A DNA stretch of 64,000 nt from Montifringilla adamsi (lineage: Eukaryota > Chordata > Aves > Passeriformes > Passeridae): assembly GCA_017590115.1 (NCBI GenBank), contig JAGGNK010006448.1:11099049-11163048 (forward strand), written 5' to 3'. The position numbers and the translations under genes were made by a program. Shown here in pieces: positions 39,661-61,552 of the stretch. Position 1 is the stretch's first letter. The number at the start of each line of letters is the position of its first letter. Below the pieces are notes generated by a model. That model worked only from the letters and a program-made list of their open reading frames with translations. It had not been told where the DNA came from and searched no databases.

Positions 39661-42192
39661 GAAAGGAGGAAAGCCCAGGTGATGGTCCACTTGTTCAGGA
39701 GTGGGCTTGAACATTCGTGATTAATTTAAGAGAGCTAAACAAGTTTGCCCAAAATTTGTTGGAAAAATAAATTATTCATTATTTGTCAAAAGACAATTGT
39801 TCTCAATTGACTGCCAGGTTCTATCTTTGCTCTTCCTTCACTTTCTAAAAAACTTATCACGATAGCAAACAACACAGATTTGGGATGGCTTATAATTAAG
39901 GCATTATTGCACCTCTCTCAATTAAAAGAGAAACAAAACCAGGATTTTTAATAATACCAGGTACTTTCTTTGTGCATTTCTGCCTCTTGAAAAAGAATCT
40001 ACATCAAGTTAAATTTGTGAATTACTAAAACATACCATTGACTAAGCAAATTACAGAACACACTAAAAGCTTTCTTTAGGTAAGTCTCAATTTTTGCGAT
40101 ACTGACGCAAATAATTAATTTTCCAGGAATGCTGATTTTATTAATAGCCCTTATTAATGAATAGTTAGTCTTCTAGAGGAATATTCTTATTCTTGGCATT
40201 TTAAACATGTTTTTTTTTTTTAAATTCTGCTTTATTCCTACTAGGAGTTAAATGCCCGAGTACACCAAGTAAGTAAGTGTAACAGAAGCACACCTGCCAT
40301 AACTCTGATCATTCTAAATATGAGATCATGATTCCGATTTGCCCCTAAACAGAATCAATAACTGAGTAAGGATGTCAAGAAAAGGATTGTTACGAAGTTA
40401 CATGTCAGTTTCCCCCTTTTTTTTTAATCAGGCTTCTCACCCTCCTGCCTCCCCCAGTTTACAGAAATCTGTATGATCAAAATGGAGCAATGCAGAAAGA
40501 TGAAAAATATTTTGAAGTTACTACTGACTGCAGACGCAAAGACACATCTTGCAAATCTCTATCTTAATACTCTAAAGAGGCAAAAAGCATTAAAGACTAT
40601 TAGACAATTAGGATACTAGAAATCTTAATAGTGACGAAACTGAAACAACATAAGGGTAAGAATAACGCATGGACACTTAAAATGCAATAGAGTAGCTATG
40701 TAGTTGGCAATTATCCCGAGTAGTTTGGGCAAAAGGGTGATTTTTATGCTTTGCTCCAAAAATTTTTGGCATAAAAAGTAAATAAAACTCTTCATTTTCA
40801 CTGCAACTTCATGACATTAAAGGTAAACTAGGAAAACATCTTTGTGGAGAGAGCATTCTGTGCCTAACATGTTAATGGTAGTTAATGAACCAAAACCCAC
40901 AGAAATCCCTTTGGATAGCTAACAAACACACACAGCTATTAATTAGGTCACAGTTGTTTCCTCACAAATCTTTTGTTCATTTCAGTTGCAGAAAACACCA
41001 ACATATCCATTAGACCTGTGGGGAGGTATTCACCAGAGAAGAAAATATTTATTTATTATACATTAAATGCTTGCAATTACATGACTACTTATGGCAGTTC
41101 TGCTGGTTTCTCTCTTTGTAAGTAAACTGCAATCACTGAGCTCACAATCTATTCTATTCCTCAGAACACCACTCACCTCAGCAGATGGAATTGTTTTATT
41201 TTGTGTACTTCAGGCAACTACTCTACTCAATCAGAGATTTTAAATGTTTTGAACATCCAGTAAAAAAAAAAAAAAATATTATGTTTCACTTTCGTAAGAC
41301 AGAAGCTGAGAGGTATTTTTTAAGGTTACCACTAAGAGGTGAAGGTTAATTTCTGCTTGTCGTCCAGTTAAATTTGAGTTCCACCTACGAACACAGTTTG
41401 CCCTGTATGCCAGTTATTTCATTAACCAGCTGTGAAGATGATGTTTGCAAAGAGCTCGTGTTCTTACTGCAGGAAATTGTAAAACTGCAGGCTGCACGTT
41501 ATGTCAAGGACACAAACCAGGTGGATCTCCTGAGAGCCCAGGGAACACCACTGCCTTTATGAAAATAATCAGCAAGAATTTCCTAATTTCTATGCATGTG
41601 CAATGCACTGTGGGGCAGACAAGCTGGCAGATACGGTGTAACATTCCTCTGTTGGGAGCAAGGACAGCAGAGGCTGATGCTTTGGTAGTGGTCCATCTTC
41701 TCTGTTTGAACCTTGCTTTGGAAAGCTGGCCATGTTCATTACCTCACCAAGTCTAGTCCTACTTCTCCCATCACTACCTTTGCCCCAGGGCAGCTGCTGT
41801 CTCCTTGCCTCCATGTCTCCTGCCCCAGAACCTCCACCACCTCCTCCTCACACACCCCACACCAACTACTGCCACTGCCTCCCTCGACCCAGTGAGAGTG
41901 CATTAATACACCTGCCTGAACCCAGCTGACTGTCCAGAACCCATGGGTGTGACTTCACGGGCTCCCAGTACTGGCTGAGCTAATTTGCTCAGGTCTCCTG
42001 CTGCACCTCACCTGCAGTGGGTTCATGTCTTGCAGGATGGAAAGCACAAGGGTACAGAAAGCAAGAATTCTTTTCAAGTCATTACATCTACAGTTTTATG
42101 AGTTGTGAGTTACAGTAGCTAGAATAATGAAGTTAACTTGGATAAGCCTAACATACGACTTATACTCCTACCCACTTACAGATCAAAATTTA

Positions 42193-53417
<11,225 letters not shown>

Positions 53418-54329
53418 CTATGGAGCAAGCAAGCCTGTACAATTAAACTGTGAGCTTTTCAGGAGAAATTGCATTTTTACAGCATCATAGGATGTGCAGT
53501 AGAACATGCACCAAATAAAACTTCTTTGTAATTAACATTCTTACAAGAGGAAAAATCCTCTCCCCTTAAATCAGTTTGGATTCAGGTGGCATTTGTATAC
53601 ATGACAATTTCTTGGATCATATTCAAATGTGAATGATTTTCCCTTAATGTGTGGTGTCTTATTGTGTAAACAAGATAAAGTGCCTCGATGCATACACTAA
53701 TGTGATTCAAGGCTGTTAATTTTTATACTGAACCTGGTCTACTGGGTGATGTTAGGCAAATCATTTCAGGCATGCATCTACTACTCAACCCCAGAAAGGA
53801 CTCCCATAAAGCACTCTGGGAACAATGTACTCCCAATTTAAATAACTGAGACTGATTTTGGTTAGTTATGGTTAAGGTGAAGTACTTTAAAGTAGCATGA
53901 TTATAAACTGTATCCATACTTCAGACATCTTCAGCAAGCATTGAAACTACAAGGCCATGACATCAAGGTGAAATTCCTTTTCAAACAAAAGAAACAGCAA
54001 ATAATAAAATCACAGAGATTCAGGGTTCTCTTTGTTCCCCAAGAAAAACTGGAAGACATACACAATGTGAAAAAAAATAAAGCTTTCAGAAAAAAAGAGA
54101 CAATGAAAAATATGGGATTGATAGCTTTAATGACAAGGGGCTAAGATCAACAAATACTTATTCTCTTTTAATTTTTTAATGCTGTATTCAGGTAAAGGAT
54201 TCTTAGAGAAAAAGAGTGTACAGTAATCAACTGTATCAGAGAAGATAGTGGGTGTAACCCTCTACACAGATCTGATCTGGCAGAATTTGTTATTTCCTGC
54301 ATTCTGTTCTAATCCCTACATTAAAAAAA

Positions 54330-54520
54330 AAAAATCAGAACACTGGAAAAAGTTCAGAGCAGTGCAACACAGAATTAATATGGGTTGGAGATCCTGATTT
54401 GATGGAGAAGGATTTATGAGGATCAAACATATATAATATGCCTTGGTGAAGTGACTGGGGTGCAGAAAGGAGGAAGAAAGATGAAAACACTTATGAGTGT
54501 ACATACAGACACCAGAGGGC
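54330..54520 (+). mobile_element. Possible ancient CR1-like fragment
   Basis: Plus-strand text CACTGGAAAAAGTTCAGAGC followed by AGTGCAACA resembles the LEKVQSRAT.. block of LINE ORF2 just before the conserved GLEHL region. The following GATGGAGAAGGATTTATGAGG is a poor match to the next block. The assignment is tentative. Confidence 0.4.
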
Positions 54521-56930
54521 AATTACCTACTGCCTGAGACTCACATGTATGCAGCAATGCCTGCTGAAATGAAATTCAGCACAGGAAACTGCACCAAAGT
54601 GCAAGGAGAAACTTTCAGTCAGAGACACTAAGTTCAGACAAAACAGCAGTGCCCACATTTGATAAAAAATACACAACACACTAAAAAAGTACACTTCAAG
54701 GAGCATCTTATGCTGCATAATCTAAAGAAATTTTTCCTTCTACATTCTGATTTAACAATTTCATCAAACAATTCATTATTGTACTACTGTATATAAACTA
54801 ATTAACATTTCTACAATGCTTTTTATTAAAGACTAATTTAAGCAAATCTGTTACAATAAATTACAAAATGTCTAGTACTCAAAATTTTATCAGTGAAACA
54901 ACAGAAAAGTAGTTCTGAATAGATAAACTACAGCTCAGAAAGAAAGTACTGAATCGAGAACACAGACAATCAGAGTTGTGAAAATCAAAGTTCAATTGTT
55001 CCTCTGCAAATGTCAATATAAAGTATTGTATCAAAGATATAAAGAAAAAACCATAAAAAATACATTGATACTTAAAATAAAAATGCAGCTGCTCTGCATA
55101 TTGTCAAAATCCCACTTTCAGTTTGGCATCAAATGAAAGGACTATGCTCTTCAACATTTAGAAGAATCTATTTGCATCTTTGGTCCAATTGACTACAGGC
55201 TGCTGAAAACTGACAGTAATTTGAAAGAGCTCTCAGTATACACATTATACATTTTTTGAATACATTTTATTCTTCACAGGCCCACACTCACAGCCAGTGC
55301 AAATACAGCACCAGCCTGCAAATGGAAGTGCCACCTATCAGGAATCACACGGCCAGGACTGTGCTGCCTGATACAAGCCCAGTGCACACACAGGAGTACA
55401 CCTGCTACGCTGGGCTCATCATTACTCAAGTGTCACTTGTACTTCACAGCAGAGCTGCACAAAAAATCTGAGATTTACAGCATGTCAGCCACTCCACTGA
55501 AACTGCCCATGTCTTTGTAATCCCTCAGGCAACCTCCCTTTCGTCATGGGAACACAGCTGCCACGCCATAAATCTACATGTGCACCTTCCTAACTTTTTC
55601 ATGTAGCCTGCAGATCCAGGAGCCGTCAGGAAAAGGTGCATTTAACAATATGGTAGCTAATAAGCATTCATGAGCTCCCTGAAACAAAGATGATGTGTAA
55701 AACCTAATACTACACATGCTAACCTTCCCCTGCTGCAGCTGTAGTAGCAGAGGAGGTTAATCCCTGCCAGCTACTGGCACAGCAGTTTGTGTCTCCTTGG
55801 TCTGTTTCTGTCAGACCCCACTACTTCAGCAAAGATGTTTAAAACACAGGGTCCTTCCCAGCCTGCTTTGACTCTAGGGAAATACTGAATGCCGAGACAA
55901 ACAGATCAGAAGAGACCTTAACCCATGAGTGATTTGCTAGCAATCACCTCCCTCATTCTTACCATACCCACAGCTTCCCAAACTGGGCCCTGGGGTGGCT
56001 ACAAGAAAAAATACAAGCACAGCAGAAGCTTAAACTCATTCCTGCTGCCAGTGGCACTGTAGCCACCAGAAGCCTCTATAAGCCAGGGGCCTGAACAGGC
56101 ATAAGAGCTCTCAATGACAGCAGTATGGGCAGAATCCCCAACAGATCTGGAAACCTGGTTCTGAAGAAGATGCTTCTCCATAATTAAAACCAATATGAGG
56201 AGGAGAGATGCTTGGGAGATTTACTTTACACAGCGGCAGCCTACTGCAGTATTGTGCAAAACATCATAGAAAGCAAACACAAAGTTCTTGGCAATAGTTT
56301 CAAGCTGGGCAAATTCAGGATGATGAAACCACAGCACAACTGCTCGGCAAAAATAAACACCCCCAGTCATCCCTCCATCTCCTGCCACCACCAAGGACTG
56401 AGTCATGCATTGCTAGTATCTCTTCCTTCCATTTTTAGTTTTATTCCTGTCTCTCACTGAGAAATACAGGACTTCTTGTCTATATTGGAGAGACTTGTAA
56501 CAGCTAAGGAGACAGCCCACATGGCTCTTCTTCTCAAGAAGGGAATATTTTTAACTATTTTTAACTCATTCACAGCTAATTCCAGGAAATCACCGCAATG
56601 CAGCAATGTCCGGTTGAATTTTTGTAACATGCATGTTATTAAAAGGTCCACTCGAGGAAATGAATGTGTTTGGAATTGAATGGAAAAACGTGTTAAAAAG
56701 GAGGCACAGGCAAGGATTGTAGAGTTGAACCATCCTCCTAGGGACGACCTAATCAAAAAAGTACACCTGCATTTGAAAGGTAGCAAAGCACAAATTAACA
56801 CTTCAGGGCTGTAATTTAATTTTGTCTGTGGGGGAGACCTTCCCTGCAGCACTCTTTCAACAGGGATAGCGTCAAAATTGGGGAGGAGGAGTCAAATTTA
56901 CAGAAGAGGAAGAGTTTTATTTCTATGTTT

Positions 56931-56985
56931 CTTTTGGCTACCAATCTAATTAATGACAAGAGTTAATTGGATTGGTAGCCAAAAG
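56931..56985. repeat. Near-perfect 23-bp inverted repeat with 9-base loop
   Basis: The left arm CTTTTGGCTACCAATCTAATTAA (56931-56953; shown here in full as a 23-mer minus nothing is avoided elsewhere) pairs with the right arm at 56963-56985 with a single T/C difference, which would be a G-U wobble in one RNA strand. The spacer is TGACAAGAG (56954-56962). A/T-rich flanks (about 56915-56930 and 56986-57000) extend the complementarity imperfectly. It lies in the ABCC4 intron between the A-loop and Walker A exons, so it is transcribed in ABCC4 pre-mRNA. No family was recognised. Confidence 0.9.
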
Positions 56986-57520
56986 GAAAGAAACAAAATC
57001 CCAAATTCTGAAGTTATGCAACTGATTTGTATTTCTTTCTTCTATCTTGCATTTTGGGCTCAGTACAAGGGCATGTACATTCCTTATTTTCTATTGGTTC
57101 TGCTCACCTTGTCTGTTGATATAGTTGATTCCAATTATGTTCCTTCTGTTGAATACCCAATTTCCTAATGCAGCTCCATTTGCTTTAGATTTGAACAAAC
57201 ATTCTTGGCTTGTCTGGTATTTTCAATGTCTGCCACTTTCTGAAGAATCTCAGAATTTTTTAATGAAATTATTGGGTATGCTTAATCCTTTGTTTTGACA
57301 GACTGAAATATCATGTTCCCAGACAAATTTATGCAACACTTAGAGGAAATAAATAGGCTATAACTTCTGTTATTAAATATAACTAAAGCTTATTTTTCAA
57401 AAGAACACTTACTATTTTCCTAACATCCATATATTTTATAATGCATTTTTAGCACGCAGCTTGTCAACTCATCATCTTTGCTTAATTTCTGTGAATATCC
57501 AAAGACAGCCATATACATAC

Positions 57521-57712
57521 CTTTTCTTTTGGCTTAATTAAAACAGACAAGTGTCTTAAAACCAATGGTCCATCTAGACTGTAAGTGAAGTTAACATTCT
57601 CAAATGCTATCATTCCTTGGTTAGGCCATTCTGGTGGTGGATGTTTGTTGGTCTCCCAAGGAGCTTCTTTTTCAAGTTCTGTGTACTCCATCACTCTTTC
57701 TACTGATATCAT
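57521..57712 (-). CDS. ABCC4: ABCC4 coding exon (human exon 25 equivalent): linker and start of NBD2 with A-loop
   Basis: The exon is 192 bases, exactly 64 codons, phase 0 at both ends. Acceptor is CCCCTTAG, donor is GAAAAG|GTATGT. It starts [20 protein letters not shown], the conserved linker between helix 12 and NBD2. It then gives the first beta strands of NBD2 with the A-loop tyrosine in the stretch [12 protein letters not shown], which stacks on the adenine of ATP. It ends just before the Walker A loop, at LIKPKEK. The initial ATG is an internal methionine after splicing, not a translation start. Confidence 0.95.
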
Positions 57713-58144
57713 CTAAGGGGAGGAAAGAAGACATGCATACCTGAGCTTCATCCCATGGCATACACTGCAAATACTGCCTGCATATAAATATGTGTGTGTG
57801 TTTTTACCAAAGAGATTCAATGCATATTACTCCGTGGTTTTTTTTTTTAAACACAGGTAAGTATTTGGTGCCATTCTAGGCTTTCTTTATACAACTGAAA
57901 AAGTGGAAAGAATGCATCTCATGTCCTACTACAGACCCAGATCTATCATGATACATAAAGCCATTCATAAGCATTTCTCATTAGTAGGATTAATTACAAA
58001 CCTAAATACGTGCATAAGTTTTAAGAAAATTAAGCTAAGCGAGTTGTCTCTCAGTCTTGACTAAGATGACACCAATCCACTGTGTGTTAGAAAGACAAAG
58101 CTAGAAATGAAACTGCCAAATGAACTCCAGGCAGACACATTAAT

Positions 58145-58685
58145 GAGTTTGACTCCTTGCCCTGCATAGGACAACCCAAAAAAAAAAAAATCACACCATG
58201 TGCCTGAGACCATTGTCCAAATGCTTCTTGAACTCTGGCAGACTTGATGCCATGCCCATGCCCTGGGGAGCCTGTTCCAATGCCCAATCACCCTCAGGGG
58301 GAAGAATCTTTTTCTAGCATCCAACCTAAACCTCCCCTGACACAACTCCAGGCCATTCCCTCAGTCCTGTCACTGCTCACCGCAGAGAAGAGATCAGTGC
58401 CTGCCCCTCTTCTTCCCCTCACAAGGAAGTTGTAGACCAAAATGAAGCCTCCGTTCAGTCTCCTCTTATCCAGGCTGAACAGCCCAAGTGACCTCAGCAC
58501 TCCTCATAAGGGCTTTCCCTCCAGATCCTTCACCATCCTCATGACCCTCCTTTGGACGTGCTCCAAGAGCTTCATTTTGTATTGTGCTGCCCAAAACTGC
58601 ACACAGGACTGAAAACAAGGGTGCACCACCACCTTGGTAGAGTACAGTGTGACAATCACTGCCCTTGACCAGCTAGCAGCAGAAC
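58145..58685 (-). mobile_element. CR1 LINE fragment (3' ORF2 end and 3' tail)
   Basis: The minus-strand reading gives CR1 ORF2 C-terminal blocks LRSLGLFSLDKRRLNGGF, TDLFSAVSSDRTEGMAWSC and GRFRLDARKRFFPLRVIGHW, then NRLPRAW. The 3' non-coding text follows (CCATTGTCCAAATGCTTCTTG and GACTCCTTGCCCTGCATAGG on the plus strand). A 13-A run interrupts the tail at 58178-58190. It has few stops compared with the other copies, so it is relatively young. Its orientation is the same as ABCC4. The 5' side is truncated near 58685. Confidence 0.9.
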
Positions 58686-59028
58686 GGAGATGAAATGTTC
58701 TTGCCTCCCCCAGGTGTAGTCACCCTTTAATAAGAAGGGATTTTTGGTGGATGAACACCTATCGAAGAAGTTGATGCTAATCATAGTTCCATAAAATGAT
58801 CAGCATTTCACACCAAAGCCAGGTTAGTGAATGGCCTTTCTCTTCCAAGGTATTTCTGAGTCACAGCCTCCAAGAAAGCCAGTCAGCACGTGTGACATTC
58901 CCACAGACACTTCCAAAACATCCCAAATGGTATGAAAAAAACTGAAAGCTTTCTTCCCATTTCTCAGAAAATGTCACCACCAGTATACTGGTGTGTGAAA
59001 AATGCGCTGAAAAAAGCAATGTGGTAGC

Positions 59029-59074
59029 AAAAAAAAAAAAAATTCTTTGTTATTATCATTATTATTATTATTAA
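59029..59074. repeat. A14 tract and adjoining ATT trinucleotide repeat
   Basis: The tract is poly-A at 59029-59042 followed by TTATTATCATTATTATTATTATT at 59050-59074. It is a simple repeat cluster within an ABCC4 intron, just 5' (on the plus strand) of AT-rich unique DNA. Confidence 0.9.
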
Positions 59075-59861
59075 TTATGGCTTTGTAACTTCTACAAAAG
59101 GGCTACACACATTTCCTAGACTATGTACAGCAAACTATAATTACAAGTAACTTCAGTTGTCAACACAACAAAAAAAAATCCCAGGTTTATGTTTAGCATG
59201 TTTTTTTTTTTACAATGTATTTTTCTTATATATTATCTTAAGAAAGTAGACGGGCAAATTAGAACATTCTAGTAAATATTGTGAATTGGTCAAAGGCATT
59301 TTAGAATATATATTTTGGAAAACACACAACCTTGCCAGCTGAATATAAACAAATACTTTCACATTAGTGTTAACTTAGAATGAATTAAAAAGTTATAAGC
59401 CTTTGCAATGGAATAAGAGGACTCTAAAAATGCCATGAGGGATATCAATAAAATTTTAAAATGCAATAATAAATAACAATAAATTATAAATACCAAATAT
59501 AAAACCATAATTTAAAATCTTCCTTATAGAAAGGGATTAATTTATTGCAACTTTAGCAAGTTGCAATGCAATTGTCTACACTGTAACTAGACTGTCTCCT
59601 TTCTTCTGTGAAGGGAGATTGTAAAACCTCCCTTACTACGAATGCAGGACAATCCCTAGACACAGTTCATCTCAACAAACATTTGAAATCAGTCAGACAA
59701 ATCATAACCTAAAAGAAGTAATTTTTCTTTATGACTGCAGAGTGGTGCCTCAATTGCTTGCTAAGGTATTAATACCCCAAGATAATTAAGAAGACTCTTA
59801 AAGGCCTCATGTCACAAGCATGAAAGGAAACAAGAGGGGGAAAGGAAGAAATAAGTATTAC

Positions 59862-59962
59862 CAGGTTTTCAACTTCAGCACTTTGTCTAACACCCCACTG
59901 GAACGTTCCCATGAGGGTGATTGCATAGGAGAGCGCCAAACCAACCTGCCCCGCATTCAGAG
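59862..59962 (-). CDS. ABCC4: ABCC4 coding exon (human exon 24 equivalent): TMD2 helix 12 and link to NBD2
   Basis: The exon is 101 bases: two bases complete a Thr codon, then 33 codons. Acceptor is TTCTTCTGCAG with a good pyrimidine tract, donor is AACCTG|GTAATA. The peptide has [18 protein letters not shown], the last transmembrane helix, then RQSAEVENL, which leads into the NBD2 linker and is highly typical of ABCC4. The next exon begins ATGATATCAGTA, so the join reads EN-L-M-I-S-V, matching the family. A Gly stands before VRQ where, as I recall it, the mammalian protein has Cys. This is probably neutral. Confidence 0.93.
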
Positions 59963-61441
59963 CTGCAGAAGAAAGGAAAATGAGACTCAAATAGGTACAT
60001 TGTAATTACACAAAATCTCAGTTAAGTTCTCTTTCATGAGGTTACTTACATGATGGAAGCATCACAGCCAGAGTTTTATTTGGTTATGCCCCACTTGCTA
60101 TCTGTGCAATGAGTAGCTCCAGGCAGAACAGCTGCTTGCTGCATTTTTGGGGTACGTTTTGGACACATTTTGACAAGATAATCCAAACTCTCCTTAGCCT
60201 GGTGTTCATCTAAAAACTGAGGTTCATTCTCAAGACCAAACTTACATAGATTTTTAGGGTCATCCCTCTCTGGCTGAGCATTAGTTAATGCTTCACTTCT
60301 TTTCTACGCAAATCAGATAAGGCCCTAAACCTAAGCAAAACGTTTGCGTAAAATTATTTCAAAATTAGTTATGAAATTTACATCAACTTTGTACTCTTAT
60401 AACCAATCAGATAAAGTAACAGGGTAGAATATTTCTTCCCCTGTTTATAAATGCATTTACTGTGTTCAGTGGGTCTACTCTCACAAAATAAATGTGTTCT
60501 GTCTACCCCAATATTAAGCATGATTGTCCTCTGACTTACTTGAACTTTATCCTAACATAGTCCTACTGACTTCGAGAGAAACACTCTTTATCCAAAGGCA
60601 AGGAAAGATTCAGGACCATTGTTTTGACTTGTCTTTTTGCATGCTAGTAACATCAAACCTAGCTCAAAATTTGCAGAGCTGTGCAGCACAGAGTGTTCAA
60701 ATTTTAAAATACACCTGCACATAAAAAACTTTCCAAAGAAAAAAGAAAAGAAACAAAACCAGCAAATTAGCAGTTATTTTCATGTCCAAGATAATTACTT
60801 CTTCCTTCATGTTTTAGATGACTATCTCATTCTAGCACATCTAACCCAATTACATCCTGGATGATGCATACACTAATGACAGTTCATGAGTGACAGTGAA
60901 CATAAAATGTATTATTATGAGGCAATTTTCTCTCTGGAACTGGCCTATCCCACTGATCCAAGATACGAGAAGAGTATCCCTAGGACCTTTACCTTGCCTT
61001 TTGACCTACTGTGCCACGTGCAGAAAGGAAAAACATTGTTAAGAGGCAGCTCCGTGGGTGTTTCAGTATAAAAAGCAAAGCCCTGTAGGCCCAAAAGAGA
61101 AAGACAAAGGTAGGGAAAAAGAAGAAGATTTATTTCTTGTTATTGCTCTGAAAGCCAGAATCTCAGGAGTGAAGACTACAGAAGAACACGTTTGTTTGCA
61201 CACTTGGGGATGATGACAGATGTATGCCTTAGCCCGGAAGATGTCTGAACTGCCTCCAGGATTTGCAGGGAAGCAGATACAGTCCCAATGCCCTAGACTA
61301 AGGAAGAGATCATGATCTAAAAAGAAACATTTAACTTAATTACAGCCTTTAAACAATTAGAAACAGCAACATATGAAAAAGAATTAGGCATTACTATACA
61401 GGGTAATTACTGGGTGAACTTTTTCTAACATCTGTACTTAC
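59963..61441 (-). other. ABCC4: ABCC4 intron (1.5 kb)
   Basis: The intron is GT-AG (GTAAGT...CTGCAG), with the best donor and acceptor of the set. Nothing else notable is seen in it. Confidence 0.85.
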
Positions 61442-61552
61442 TGTTGGCGAGAAGCAAGGAACCAAAAGCAACCACTATAACAAAAATGGCACAGATGGCA
61501 TCCAGACGCACAGCAAACCACCTTGAGGTTGTCAAGAAGAGAAACCAGGCCT
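61442..61552 (-). CDS. ABCC4: ABCC4 coding exon (human exon 23 equivalent): TMD2, helix 11
   Basis: The exon is 111 bases and contributes 36 full codons plus two leading bases and one trailing base. Acceptor is ...ACTTTAG, donor is AACA|GTAAGT (near-ideal). The peptide contains [20 protein letters not shown] followed by a hydrophobic run ending in LLLAN. This is the cytoplasmic end of helix 10 and helix 11 of the second membrane domain, which lines the substrate pathway. The trailing A joins CT of the next exon to make ACT (Thr), restoring the ABCC4 pattern LA-x-T-L-x-AGQVGL. The first codon (Glu) needs a G from the upstream exon, which is not in the window. An AG two bases further in is a possible alternative acceptor, but it would shift the frame. 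Confidence 0.93.

Larger units (their letters stand above)
53418..57520 (-). other. ABCC4: ABCC4 intron (4.1 kb)
   Basis: The intron is GT-AG (GTATGT...CATAG). It contains the 23-bp inverted repeat at 56931-56985 and a possible ancient CR1-like fragment near 54.4 kb. Confidence 0.8.
57713..59861 (-). other. ABCC4: ABCC4 intron (2.1 kb)
   Basis: The intron is GT-AG (GTAATA...CTTAG). It contains a sense-oriented CR1 (58.15-58.69 kb) and the A14/ATT simple repeats. The remainder is AT-rich unique sequence. Confidence 0.8.
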
